From Bacillota bacterium (lineage in GTDB: Bacteria; Bacillota; Clostridia; Clostridiales; Caloramatoraceae), in contig JAEWEN010000029.1 in the NCBI GenBank assembly GCA_023389275.1, positions 1-41,158 of the forward strand: a stretch of 41,158 nucleotides of DNA, read 5' to 3'. The notes below the pieces were generated by a model, which was not told where the DNA came from, ran no database searches, and was given only the letters and a program-made list of their open reading frames with translations. The first letter of the stretch is position 1. Every line of letters begins with the position of its first letter. Made by a program: the position numbers and the translations under genes. Shown piece by piece: positions 22,810 through 31,974 of the stretch.

Positions 22810-22859
22810 GAGTGGTTCTTTTTTAATGTAAAAAATTAAGGGAAGAAGGTATAAAAAAT

Positions 22860-24005
22860 ATGAACATTGAAGAAAGAAAACAAGAAATTGAAAATCTAAC
22901 TAATGAAATGAAGGCTTTTATAGAAGCAAGAGATGTAGAAAATGCAAAGGCTAAGAAAGAAGAAATTAGAAAAGCTAAGGAATTACTTCAACTTGAAATA
23001 GAACAAGAAGAAGAAGAGAGAAAACAACTAGAACAACAATCTAAAAAAGAAGAAAGAAAGCAAGAAGGAGATAATAAAGTGGAAAATAGAGAAAAACAAA
23101 CAGCTATGGAGTTAAGAGCAATAATTAAGGCAACAAGTGGTAAAAATCTAACAGCAGAAGAAAGAGCTTTACTTACTACTAATGCAAATGGAGAAGGATA
23201 CATACTTCCACAAGATATAAGAACAAAAATACATAAGTTAATAAGAGAAAGAAAATCTTTCAGAGATGTTTGTGGATATATGAAAGCAACAACTTTAACA
23301 GGTTCGTTTCCAGTAGAAAACTTTGAAACTGTGTCAGAGTTAATTGACTTTACAGATGGAACAGATGGAACGGAAGCCAATGATATTAAATTCAAAAAGG
23401 TATCGTTTAGCCTAAAAGAAAAAGGTGCATTAGTACAGTTATCTAATACACTTTTAAAAATGACAGACAATGATTTAATTAATTATGTTGCAGAAGTTTT
23501 TGCAAGAAAAGCAGTTGTAACAGAGAATAAAATGGCAATTGTAGCACTTAAAAATGGTAAAACTATAAAAGCAATTGCAGATTATAAAGCATTGAAGAAA
23601 TCTATTAATATAGATTTAGATGAAGGGGTTAAGTATGGCACTGTTATAGTTACTAATCAGGATGGATTTGACAAACTTGACAGTGAGCTAGATGGAAATG
23701 GTAGACCAATTTTACAGCCAGATCCAACAAGTCCAACTGCTAAAAGATTTATGGGATTCCCAGTTGTAGTTTATTCAAACACAACTCTTGAAACAACTGG
23801 TACAACAGCTAAGAAAGCTCCGATATTCTTTGGGAACTTAGAAGAAGCTGTTAAATTTGTTGATAATGGAGAAATAGAATTTGCAACTTCTAGTGATGCA
23901 GGATTTACAGCTAATACTACAATTGCTAGAGTTATAGAATATGTAGATGTAATTCAAGTAGATAATTCGGACAAAATATATATAGCTGGTGAGCTTACAC
24001 TTTAA
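22860..24005 (+). CDS. Major capsid protein, HK97 fold, with scaffold domain
   Basis: A 381-residue major capsid protein. Residues 1-75 are a highly charged coiled coil (ENAKAKKEEIRKAKELLQLE...) that acts as an internal scaffold (delta domain) and is normally removed by the protease. The HK97-fold part starts around residue 80 and includes ALLTTNANGEGYILPQDI, SFRDVCGYM, GSFPVENF, KGALVQLSNTLLKM and the P-loop region RFMGFPVVVYSNT. Cleavage probably occurs near residues 80-100; the exact site is not evident. Confidence 0.94.
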   Translation: MNIEERKQEIENLTNEMKAFIEARDVENAKAKKEEIRKAKELLQLEIEQEEEERKQLEQQSKKEERKQEGDNKVENREKQTAMELRAIIKATSGKNLTAEERALLTTNANGEGYILPQDIRTKIHKLIRERKSFRDVCGYMKATTLTGSFPVENFETVSELIDFTDGTDGTEANDIKFKKVSFSLKEKGALVQLSNTLLKMTDNDLINYVAEVFARKAVVTENKMAIVALKNGKTIKAIADYKALKKSINIDLDEGVKYGTVIVTNQDGFDKLDSELDGNGRPILQPDPTSPTAKRFMGFPVVVYSNTTLETTGTTAKKAPIFFGNLEEAVKFVDNGEIEFATSSDAGFTANTTIARVIEYVDVIQVDNSDKIYIAGELTL

Positions 24006-24008
24006 ACT

Positions 24009-24035
24009 AAGAAGGGATTAATTTCCCTTCTTTTT
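24009..24035 (+). terminator. Terminator after the capsid gene
   Basis: AAGAAGGG (24009-24016) pairs with CCCTTCTT (24025-24032), followed by TTT. A terminator here would raise capsid mRNA over downstream genes; the tail genes would then depend on readthrough. Confidence 0.75.
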
Positions 24036-24061
24036 AATTTTTGAGAAGGGAAGATGTGACT

Positions 24062-24340
24062 ATGACTTTAGAAACAGTAAAAAACTATTTAAGAATAGAT
24101 AGTGTAGACGATGATATTTTATTAAATACATTAATAGAAGTATCACAGATATACATTGATAGTTGTGCAGGAGAAACTTATAAATCAGATATTAAATTAG
24201 TTAAACTAGCTGAATTACTAAAACTTAAAATAATAAGTGATTTATATGAAAATAGAAGTACAGAGATAGTAAGTAATACTAAAAAAGATATTACTGTTAC
24301 TACTATATTAGACAAGCTTTCAAATGCTGAGGTGATTTAA
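24062..24340 (+). CDS. Head-tail connector, HK97 gp6-like
   Basis: A 92-residue DNA-packaging/connector protein of the gp6 type. MTLETVKNYLRIDSVDDDILLNTLI is the standard opening of this family, followed by a helical segment with IYIDSCAG. I use ATG 24062, preceded by GAAGGGAAG; an in-frame TTG at 24041 overlaps the ribosome binding site. It forms the ring under the portal. Its stop overlaps the next start. Confidence 0.85.
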   Translation: MTLETVKNYLRIDSVDDDILLNTLIEVSQIYIDSCAGETYKSDIKLVKLAELLKLKIISDLYENRSTEIVSNTKKDITVTTILDKLSNAEVI

Positions 24341-24675
24341 TGAAAGTTAATATAAATGAATTTAATCACAGAATTGTTATTGAAAATTTTACATGTACTG
24401 AAAATGATAGAGGATTCCCTGTGGAAGACTGGATTGATTATTATAGTTGTAGAGCAAAAGTAAATAATCTTTATGGTAAGGAATATTGGAGTGCCAAGGC
24501 AGTACAATCTGAAAACACAGTAGAGTTTACAATAAGATATGCAACGTTATTAAAAGATATAGACACTAAAAAATATAGGATTAACTTTAATAATAAATAC
24601 TTTAATATTACTTCAATTGATAATATTTTATATCAGAATAAGTATATAAAATTTAAAGCTATTGAGGTGAGTTAA
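24340..24675 (+). CDS. Head closure / head-tail joining protein
   Basis: A 111-residue beta-rich protein of the phage head-tail joining group (SPP1 gp16 or HK97 gp7-like). The pattern NEFNHRIVIENF, a W-D-x-Y region (VEDWIDYYSCRAKVNNLYGKEYWSAKAV), then TVEFTIRYATLLKDIDTKKYRINFNNKYFNITSID is typical of head closure proteins that stop DNA leakage before tail joining. It is translationally coupled to both neighbours. Confidence 0.82.
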   Translation: MKVNINEFNHRIVIENFTCTENDRGFPVEDWIDYYSCRAKVNNLYGKEYWSAKAVQSENTVEFTIRYATLLKDIDTKKYRINFNNKYFNITSIDNILYQNKYIKFKAIEVS

Positions 24676-25029
24676 ATGGAAATAGAAGGTTTAGAAGATG
24701 TAATGACAATGTTTCAAAATATGAATATAAGTGAAGAAGATGAAAGAAGAGCATTAAATAACTCTACTAAGGGACTTGAAAAAGGTCTCGAAAATGCTAC
24801 TCCAAAAGGAAAAACTAAAAGGTTGTCTAAAATAAAAAAATCTACTAAAAGAGAAGGTTTGGGCTATACAAGAACTTTAAGTTTAGGTGCTTTCTGGGAT
24901 ATATTTCAGGAGTTTGGAACAAGTCAGCAAAAACATAATGTAGGATTTTTTGAAAGGACTGTAAGACAACACGAAAATGAAGTATCAGATATTTTAATTA
25001 AAGAATTGATAGATAGGAAGATAAAATAA
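24676..25029 (+). CDS. HK97 gp10-family tail component
   Basis: A 117-residue tail-neck protein. The gp10 family pattern is seen in EIEGLEDVMTMFQ, LEKGLENATPKGKTKRLSKIKKS, FWDIFQEFGTSQQ and FFERTVRQHENEV. The motif F-x-E-F-G-T-S is the family's best marker. It lies between the head closure and tail terminator genes, the usual order. Confidence 0.88.
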   Translation: MEIEGLEDVMTMFQNMNISEEDERRALNNSTKGLEKGLENATPKGKTKRLSKIKKSTKREGLGYTRTLSLGAFWDIFQEFGTSQQKHNVGFFERTVRQHENEVSDILIKELIDRKIK

Positions 25030-25388
25030 TGGATATTGTAGCATATACAAAAAACACATTAAGCAATGTTGAAATATTAAATCTTACTGGAGATAAAAAA
25101 GTATTTTTTCTTAGAGCTATAAATCCTACTACTCCATATGTAGAATTTGAAGTAATAGATGAGTATGGTAGTGAATATGCAGATGATAAAGAAATAGCTA
25201 CTACATACATGGTTCAAGTAGATATATTTAGCAAAAATGACTACTATAATTTAGAAAAAGCTGTTAGAAAGCATATGAATGTAGCAGGGTTTAATAGAGA
25301 TATGGCTATTGATTTATATGAGAAAGATACAGGATTATATCATAAAGCAATGAGATTTAATATAACGCTAAAGACTAATACTCATTAG
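25029..25388 (+). CDS. Tail terminator protein, gp11/DUF3168-like
   Basis: A 119-residue protein likely to cap the tail tube. PTTPYVEFEVIDEYGSEYADDKEIATTYMVQVDIFSK followed by a helix (YYNLEKAVRKHMN) and a closing strand pair (KAMRFNITLKTN) matches the ferredoxin-like plan of siphovirus tail terminators. It overlaps the previous stop by one base and directly precedes the tail tube gene, which supports the assignment. Confidence 0.8.
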   Translation: MDIVAYTKNTLSNVEILNLTGDKKVFFLRAINPTTPYVEFEVIDEYGSEYADDKEIATTYMVQVDIFSKNDYYNLEKAVRKHMNVAGFNRDMAIDLYEKDTGLYHKAMRFNITLKTNTH

Positions 25389-25429
25389 TCTTTTTTATGT
25401 AAAAATTTAAAAGAAAGAAGGAATGTAAT

Positions 25430-26035
25430 ATGGCAAAAATAGGTGTAGATAATCTACATTATGCAAAAATAATTAAAGATGATAAAACGGGACTTACTTA
25501 TGATACACCTGTTTCATTAACAGGAGTTAGAGAAATAAAGGTAAATCCAAAGGTTTCAACAGAACCATTATATGGAGATAATAAGGTTTTAACACAAACA
25601 ACAGCAATAGATAGTATAGAAGTATCTATAGATATAGCTGACTTAACTAATCAACAATATCATGACTTATTAGGACATAAATTAGGAGATACAGGTGGAA
25701 TTATAGCAGGAGGACAAGACGTTGCACCACCAGTGGCTTTACTTTGGAAGAGCCAAATGAAGTCTATTGATGGTTCTCCTCGTGAGAGATATACAGTACT
25801 TTATAAAGGACAATTTGAATTAGCTAGTGATGAGCATAAAGGACAAGAAGGTAAAATTGATTATCAAACTGATGAACTTAAAGGTTCATTTTCTACCACA
25901 ATAAATACAGGAGATTGGAAGTATCAGGTTGACAGTGATGATCCTTTATTTACAAGTGTCGTTAGAGATGCTTTCTTTACAAGTGTTTTAGTAGCAAAGG
26001 AAAAAGTTGAAACTCCACCTGTTGTTGGGGCTTAG
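25430..26035 (+). CDS. Major tail (tube) protein
   Basis: A 201-residue tail tube protein of the phi13 major tail group. IGVDNLHYAKIIKDD, TPVSLTGVREIKVNPKVSTEPLYGDNK and SIEVSIDIADLTNQQYHDLLGH form the standard N-terminal pattern, followed by VALLWKSQMKSIDGSPRERYTVLYKGQFEL. Hexamers of this protein stack to make the tail tube. A separate ribosome binding site (AAGAAAGAAGGAATG) suggests high expression. Confidence 0.9.
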   Translation: MAKIGVDNLHYAKIIKDDKTGLTYDTPVSLTGVREIKVNPKVSTEPLYGDNKVLTQTTAIDSIEVSIDIADLTNQQYHDLLGHKLGDTGGIIAGGQDVAPPVALLWKSQMKSIDGSPRERYTVLYKGQFELASDEHKGQEGKIDYQTDELKGSFSTTINTGDWKYQVDSDDPLFTSVVRDAFFTSVLVAKEKVETPPVVGA

Positions 26036-26097
26036 TTTTGCATAAAGGAGGGATTTTTTAATCTCTCCTAATTTTATTTGAAAGTGAGGAATTTTAA

Positions 26098-26433
26098 ATG
26101 AGTAAAAGTATGAAAGTACAAGAATTTAAATGGAATATAGGTGATAAAGATTATACTTTTAGATTAGACTTTAATGCACTAGATAAATACTATAGCAGAT
26201 TTGAAAAAGACAGTATGAGAAACTTAGAATCTATAATGAAAGGTGAGGGTTTCTATTATAAGCATATAGTTAATTTATTAGAATGTAGTTGTATTGAAAA
26301 AGATTTTAAAGAAAATGAATTATTTAATTGTATAAGTTTAGACTTAGCAACACTTCAAGAATTAGATTCTGTAGGAGTATTATTACTTGGAGAGTTATTT
26401 ATAGTTAAAGAAGGTAATGAAGAAAAAAACTAA
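26098..26433 (+). CDS. Tail assembly chaperone, short form (gpG-like)
   Basis: A 111-residue chaperone that binds the tape measure during tail assembly, analogous to lambda gpG. It sits between tail tube and tape measure genes. The sequence is mixed helical and has no catalytic motif (KVQEFKWNIGDKDYTFRLDFNALDKYYSRFEK). Its last codons are GAA AAA AAC TAA, which contain a slippery heptamer, so a longer product is also made. Confidence 0.85.
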   Translation: MSKSMKVQEFKWNIGDKDYTFRLDFNALDKYYSRFEKDSMRNLESIMKGEGFYYKHIVNLLECSCIEKDFKENELFNCISLDLATLQELDSVGVLLLGELFIVKEGNEEKN

Positions 26434-26651
26434 GTAGCCAATCAAGGTCAAAAAAAACAAATGATTTTATAGACTTTGGTTGGTATTTTTATATTGCAAA
26501 AAAGGAATTTAATTTTACAGTAGATGAGTTTTGGAGAAGTAGTCCAAAAATTTTAAGTAGTTTAGTTGATATACATATGAAATGTATAAATAGTGAAGTA
26601 GAAAATAACGATGATGAATTAGTTTATATAGATGAACTTGGATATTTATAA
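26098..26651 (+). CDS. Tail assembly chaperone, frameshift product (gpGT-like)
   Basis: The heptamer A AAA AAC at 26424-26430, directly before the TAA of the short form, is a canonical -1 slippery site. After the slip, reading resumes at CTA (26430-26432) and runs to TAA at 26649-26651, adding 73 residues (including DFIDFGWYFYIAKKEFNFTVDEFWRSSP) for a total of 184. The extension has no start codon or ribosome binding site of its own. Many siphoviruses conserve this arrangement; the ratio of short to long form matters for tail assembly. Confidence 0.87.
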
Positions 26652-26665
26652 AGGATGGTGGTGAT

Positions 26666-29600
26666 ATGGCACAAGAAACTGAAAAAAGGATTAAAGTTAA
26701 AGTAAGTACTGATACAACAGGATTTAATAAAAGTCTAAAGGATATAAATAAAGATTTAAAAGAAGCTCAAAGTGAGTTTAAGAAAACTGATACTGAAGTA
26801 AAGCATTTAGGACAAACAACTGAAAGAAGTAAATCATTGCATGAGCAATTATCTAGGCAAGTACAATTACATACTCAAAAAATAGATTTATATAAACAAT
26901 CTATAGAAAAGACAAAATCTAAATTAGATGAAGATATTAAAACAAGAGAAAGGTTAAAAACAAGTTTAGATAGTGCAAATAAAAAATATCAGGAAGCTGT
27001 AAAAGTCTATGGAGAAGAAAGTGAACAGGCTAAAAAGGCTAAGGCAGAAGTTGAAAAATTAACAAAAGAACATGAAAACAATGAAAAGTCTATAAAATCT
27101 AGTGAAAATAGATTAAAAACATACAATACTTCTTTGAATAAAGCTGAAAGTGAGCTTATAAAAACAAAAGGTGCTTTGAATAATGTAACTAAAGAGTTAA
27201 GAGAACAGGAAAATAAATGGCTTACTTCTAGTAAAAAGTTAAATGAGTATAAAGATAAATTACATAAAACTGGGGATACTGTTGGAAAAGTTGGTGATGG
27301 ACTTTTAAGAATGACTGCACCACTACTTGGTTTAGGTGCTATAGCATTTAAAAGTGCAGTAGATTTTGAAAGTGCATTTGCTGGAGTTAGAAAAACAGTA
27401 GATGGAACAGAAGAAGATTTTAAGCAGTTAGAAACTGGAATAAAGGATATGTCTAAGTCAATGCCACAAAGTGCAGCAGAAATATCAACGGTTGCTGAAG
27501 CAGCAGGACAACTTGGAATTAAAAAAGAAAATATTCTTGATTTCACTAAAACTATGGTTATGATGGGTGATAGTACCAATATGAGTAGTGATGAAGCCGC
27601 AACAGCACTTGCAAGACTTGCCAATATTACTCAAATGCCACAAAGTGAGTTTAGTAAATTAGGATCTGTTATAGTTGCATTAGGTAATAATCTTGCTACA
27701 ACAGAAGGTGAAATAACTGAAATGGGACTAAGACTTGCAGGAGCAGGACATCAAGTTGGTATGAGCGAAGCACAAATACTATCTTTTTCAGGTGCTTTAA
27801 GTTCAGTGGGTATTAATGCAGAAGCAGGGGGAAGTGCTTTTTCAAAGGTTATGATACAGATGCAATTAGCTACTACAAAGGGTGGAAAACAACTACAAAA
27901 CTTTGCTAAAGTGTCTGGAATGAGTGCTAGTCAATTTAAACAAGCTTTTGAAAAGGATGCAACAGGAGCTATAATAGCTTTTATTAAAGGACTAGGTGAT
28001 TGTGAAAAGAATGGTCAAAGTGCTATAGGTGTATTGGATTCGATGGGAATTAAAGAGGTAATTCTAAGAGACGCACTTTTAAGAGCGGCTGGTGCTAGTG
28101 ATGTATTTTCTGATGCAATTAATATAGGAACTCAAGCTTGGAATGAAAATAATGCTCTTACAAATGAAGCTAATCAACGCTATGAAACAACAGCAAGTAA
28201 ACTTGCTATGGCTAAAAATAGAATAATGGATGTTGGTATGAGTCTAGGTGATACATTAATTCCTTATGTTATGAAGGGTGTAGATTCGCTAGAAGGTCTT
28301 ATATCAAGCTTCAATAATTTAAGTCCTTCGACTCAAGAAGCAATAATAAAAAGTGTTCTTATGGGTACTGCATTAGGCGGAGTAGCCAAGTTAGGTGCAG
28401 GAACAATTAATACAGTAGGAACATTAGCAGGTGGTTTAGGTAAATTAACAGAATGGCTAGGTAAAGGAAGTATAAGTGCAGGCGGACTTGGTGGTGCATT
28501 AGGGAAAGTTAGTACTGCTAGTACAGTAGCAAGTGGAGCAGGAGGACTTGGAGCTTTAGGAAATGTTTTAACTAAATTACCTTTACTTGCAAATCCAACA
28601 ACTTTAGCAGTTGCAGGAATTACAGCAGCAGTAGGTGTTTTAGGATATGGAACATATAAAGCTATGAATGAAGAAGCCATACCATCTATTGACTTGTTTG
28701 CAGATAAAGTACAACTGTCAGGCGAACAAGTCAAAAATGGTAGTGCAGTAAGTATGCAAGCAGTTAGAGAACAAACTATTACTATATCAGAAGAAACTAA
28801 AAAAGCTGTAGGTGCTTATATTGAGATGGATAAAGGTGCTACAAGTGCTTTAAATAATCTATATTATAACTCTACCAAGTTAACTGATGAAAATACTAAG
28901 GATTTAATATCTAAATACAATAATATGAACACTACTGTTTTAAAAAGTATGCAAGATAGATTTACTAAGGAATATGGAGAAACCGATGCTTTCTTTAAGA
29001 AAAGTAAAGCCTTAACTGAAAAGGAAGAAGCACAAATATTAAAAACTAAAAAGGATAACAATGCTAAAGCTATAAAAGATGAAAATGAATCAAATAAAAA
29101 AATAATGGATATTCTTAATAAAGCTAAGAAGGAAAAAAGGGCATTAACGGAAAAAGAGCAAAAAGAAATAAACAAGATACAGGAGAAAAAAAGAGAAAAT
29201 GCAGTTAAGACATTATCTAAAGAAGAAGTGGAAAGTAAAGTTATACTAGAAAGACTTAAGCAAAGTGCTGGAAGGCTTACAGCGGAACAGGCTTCTGAAG
29301 TAATTAAAAATGCTGAAAAACAGCGTAAAAATTCAGTAGATAATGCAAATAAGCAATACGATGAAACGGTTGCTAAAATAATTCGTATGAGAGATGAAAC
29401 AGGGGAAATTAGTGAGGAACAAGCTAATAGATTGATAAAAGAAGCAGAAAGACAAAGAAGTGAATCCATTAAAAAGGCAGAAGATATGAAGAATCAGGTA
29501 ATTAATAAGGTTAAAGAACAAAATAAAGGTATAGAAAAAGATGTAAGTATGTCTACAGGTAATATATTAAGTGCTTGGGAAAAACTAAAGAATTGGTGGG

Positions 29601-29992
29601 ATAGTTGGAAACCTGGAAGAAAAAGCTTTAATGCAGATATAACAACTACAGAAACTAAGAGAATATTAACTGATGCTAGAGATGGCAGATATGATAGCAA
29701 CTGGACAGGGAATAGATTTTATGATGGTGGACTTACAACCTTACATGAAAGGGGAGGGGAGCTTTATGATTTACCAAGAGGAACTAGAATTTTTAATCAC
29801 GAATTAAGTCAGGAGATGGTATTAAAAACTGCTGAAAAAGTGGCTGAAAAAGTAGCAAGTAGAGTGATGGGGGAGTTTAGCAGAAGTGGAGGAGACACTA
29901 TTTTAAATATTCATAGTCCAAAAGCCTTAAATCCACATGAGGTAGCAAGGCAAACAACTAAAGCATTAAGAGAAATAGCGATTATAGGGTAG
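26666..29992 (+). CDS. Tail tape measure protein, TP901 type
   Basis: A 1108-residue protein that sets tail length. Residues 15-200 are coiled coil, the TP901 core lies about 215-530 (FKSAVDFESAFAGVRKTVDGT; AAEISTVAEAAGQLGI; LATTEGEITEMGLRLAGAGHQVGMSE), a glycine-rich hydrophobic stretch covers about 560-670 and may enter the host membrane, and a second charged coiled coil covers 760-980. No lysozyme or peptidase domain is evident. If the usual 0.15 nm per residue rule holds, the tail would be near 165 nm. AAGGATGGTGGTGAT precedes the ATG. Confidence 0.95.
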   Translation: MAQETEKRIKVKVSTDTTGFNKSLKDINKDLKEAQSEFKKTDTEVKHLGQTTERSKSLHEQLSRQVQLHTQKIDLYKQSIEKTKSKLDEDIKTRERLKTSLDSANKKYQEAVKVYGEESEQAKKAKAEVEKLTKEHENNEKSIKSSENRLKTYNTSLNKAESELIKTKGALNNVTKELREQENKWLTSSKKLNEYKDKLHKTGDTVGKVGDGLLRMTAPLLGLGAIAFKSAVDFESAFAGVRKTVDGTEEDFKQLETGIKDMSKSMPQSAAEISTVAEAAGQLGIKKENILDFTKTMVMMGDSTNMSSDEAATALARLANITQMPQSEFSKLGSVIVALGNNLATTEGEITEMGLRLAGAGHQVGMSEAQILSFSGALSSVGINAEAGGSAFSKVMIQMQLATTKGGKQLQNFAKVSGMSASQFKQAFEKDATGAIIAFIKGLGDCEKNGQSAIGVLDSMGIKEVILRDALLRAAGASDVFSDAINIGTQAWNENNALTNEANQRYETTASKLAMAKNRIMDVGMSLGDTLIPYVMKGVDSLEGLISSFNNLSPSTQEAIIKSVLMGTALGGVAKLGAGTINTVGTLAGGLGKLTEWLGKGSISAGGLGGALGKVSTASTVASGAGGLGALGNVLTKLPLLANPTTLAVAGITAAVGVLGYGTYKAMNEEAIPSIDLFADKVQLSGEQVKNGSAVSMQAVREQTITISEETKKAVGAYIEMDKGATSALNNLYYNSTKLTDENTKDLISKYNNMNTTVLKSMQDRFTKEYGETDAFFKKSKALTEKEEAQILKTKKDNNAKAIKDENESNKKIMDILNKAKKEKRALTEKEQKEINKIQEKKRENAVKTLSKEEVESKVILERLKQSAGRLTAEQASEVIKNAEKQRKNSVDNANKQYDETVAKIIRMRDETGEISEEQANRLIKEAERQRSESIKKAEDMKNQVINKVKEQNKGIEKDVSMSTGNILSAWEKLKNWWDSWKPGRKSFNADITTTETKRILTDARDGRYDSNWTGNRFYDGGLTTLHERGGELYDLPRGTRIFNHELSQEMVLKTAEKVAEKVASRVMGEFSRSGGDTILNIHSPKALNPHEVARQTTKALREIAIIG

Positions 29993-30000
29993 GTGATTTT

Positions 30001-30867
30001 ATGAAAAGTATGGGAACAGATGAAAAGTTAATATATGAAAATGAGAGAGGGCAAAGTATAGAGTTATCTGTATTTAGTCCTTTTTTCTTAGATAATGTTT
30101 TAGGGCTTGATGGAATGAAGAATAATATTTATACAACTAAGGTTATAGGACAAGATGGGGAGACTTTTTTAAGTGACACAACTGGAAAGAGAAGTATAGA
30201 TATTCAAGGCAGGATAATTGAAAATAAAGATGTTAATAGAAATTTGTTGCTATCTATATTTAATCCTAAACTTTCAGGAAGACTTACATATATAAATAAA
30301 AATATAACAAGATACATTAAGTGTAGAGTTGAAAACGCTCCTACCATAAGTAGAGATACAAACCCTCAGTTTGTAATTAGTTTACTATGTCCTAATCCTT
30401 TTTGGTATGCTAAAGAATTTTTAACAACTATGGCACTTTGGAAATCATCTTTAAGATTTCCTATTATAATTCCTAAAAATAAAGGAATTGTATTTGGACT
30501 AAAAGAACCTTCTTTAATCGTCAATATTAATAATAATAGTGATGTTGAATGTCCTATGCGAATTGAATTTAAAGCGAAAGGTACTTTATCCAATCCATCG
30601 CTATTTAATGTAAATACTAGAGAATTTATTAAAATAAATAAGGCTATGAGTGCAGGAGATATTATAAGTATAAACACAGCTAGAGGATATGAAAGAATTG
30701 AACTGATAAAGCAAGGGTCAAAAGAAAATATATTTAATGATTTAGATATAGATAGTACATTTTTAAAGCTTAATGTAGGAGATAATCTTTTAAGATATAA
30801 TGCTGATACTAATATAGATAATTTAGAAGTTGTTGTTTACCATCTTCCACAGTTTGTAGGGGTGTAG
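30001..30867 (+). CDS. Distal tail protein (Dit-like)
   Basis: A 288-residue phage tail family protein, the hub that joins tail tube and tip. The N-terminal ENERGQSIELS...PFFLDNVLGLDG and YTTKVIGQDGETFLSDTTGKRSIDIQGRI fit the Dit/ORF46 N-domain, and the CPNPFWYAKE motif near residue 140 is typical of this family. It is placed directly after the tape measure gene, as expected, and is followed two bases later by the tail-associated gene. Confidence 0.88.
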   Translation: MKSMGTDEKLIYENERGQSIELSVFSPFFLDNVLGLDGMKNNIYTTKVIGQDGETFLSDTTGKRSIDIQGRIIENKDVNRNLLLSIFNPKLSGRLTYINKNITRYIKCRVENAPTISRDTNPQFVISLLCPNPFWYAKEFLTTMALWKSSLRFPIIIPKNKGIVFGLKEPSLIVNINNNSDVECPMRIEFKAKGTLSNPSLFNVNTREFIKINKAMSAGDIISINTARGYERIELIKQGSKENIFNDLDIDSTFLKLNVGDNLLRYNADTNIDNLEVVVYHLPQFVGV

Positions 30868-30869
30868 TT

Positions 30870-31967
30870 ATGAATATATTTATATTTGATAAAAAATTAA
30901 ATAGACTGGGCTTGGCTAATAGTTATGGTTACTTAAAAATAACAAATTGTTATAACAAAGTAGGAAGCTTAGATATTCATCTTCCATCAACTTTAGAAAA
31001 TTTTGAGCTATTAAAAAAAGACAATATTATATATAGAAGTGGTGATGAAGAAGCTTTTTATATTGAAAATAGACAGATAGTTAGTGACGAAAATGGTGAA
31101 GAGATTCTAAAAGTAAGTGCTAAGTCATTGAGTAAATGGCTTGATAGAAGAATAGTTTGGGATAAAACAGTATTAAAAGGATATGTGAGTGAAATAATCA
31201 ATAATTTAATAACTTTAAATGTTATATCATCTAATGACTTAAATAGAGTTATAGATATATTTTCAGTAGATAGAGTTAATATAGGTAGCATTATAGAGTA
31301 TCAAAATAGCTATGGGAATCTACTAGATGAAGTTGAAAAACTATGTAAAGCACATGAGCTTGGATTTAAAACAGGATTAGATCATAGAAATAAAAAGTTG
31401 ATATTTAAATTGTATGAAGGAAGCAATAGAAGTATAAACCAATCAGTTAACCAAAGATGTATATTTAGTAAGAACTTTAATAATTTAATTAGTAGTGAAT
31501 ACACAGATAGTATAAATGATTATAGAAATACTGTATTAATTGCAGGATCTGGAGAAGATATAAATAGAAAGAAAGCTAGTATTATAAGTGGGACAGGCTT
31601 AGAGCGATATGAACTATTTGTTGATGCTAGGGATTTAAGTGATAAAGAAACAGTAAATGAAGTAGAAATACAAATAGATGATATAAGATATAGTGAAATG
31701 CTATTGACTAGAGCTAAAAATAAACTAGGGGAGCATAAGAAAATAGAAACATTTGAAGCAGTTATTGATATTCAAAGAGAAAACACTAAGTATAAAAGAG
31801 ATTTTTTCCTAGGTGATATTGTAACTATAAAAGATGAAAAATTAAATTTAAAAGTGGATACAAGAATTACTCAGATAGAAGAAGTGTATAGTAAAAATGG
31901 CTATACACTTTTAGCAACTTTAGGAGAAAATATTCCTACTATATTAGATAAGATTAAGAAAGGATAG
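30870..31967 (+). CDS. Tail-associated protein, siphovirus Gp37-like
   Basis: A 365-residue tail tip protein with the baseplate hub-like plan of the Gp37/Tal N-terminal group: FIFDKKLNRLGLANSYGYLKITNCYNKVGSLDIHLP, then AFYIENRQIVSDENGEEILKVSAKSLSKWLDRRIV, and the C-terminal FFLGDIVTIKDEKLNLKVDTRITQIEEVYSKNGYTL. No peptidoglycan hydrolase domain is attached. It follows the Dit gene and precedes the fibre gene. Confidence 0.85.
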   Translation: MNIFIFDKKLNRLGLANSYGYLKITNCYNKVGSLDIHLPSTLENFELLKKDNIIYRSGDEEAFYIENRQIVSDENGEEILKVSAKSLSKWLDRRIVWDKTVLKGYVSEIINNLITLNVISSNDLNRVIDIFSVDRVNIGSIIEYQNSYGNLLDEVEKLCKAHELGFKTGLDHRNKKLIFKLYEGSNRSINQSVNQRCIFSKNFNNLISSEYTDSINDYRNTVLIAGSGEDINRKKASIISGTGLERYELFVDARDLSDKETVNEVEIQIDDIRYSEMLLTRAKNKLGEHKKIETFEAVIDIQRENTKYKRDFFLGDIVTIKDEKLNLKVDTRITQIEEVYSKNGYTLLATLGENIPTILDKIKKG

Positions 31968-31974
31968 TGATAAT

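Noticed and set aside
27007..29700. Several long leftward frames opposite the tape measure gene
   Set aside because: They are serine/leucine-rich mirror frames of a lysine- and alanine-rich coding strand, without ribosome binding sites.
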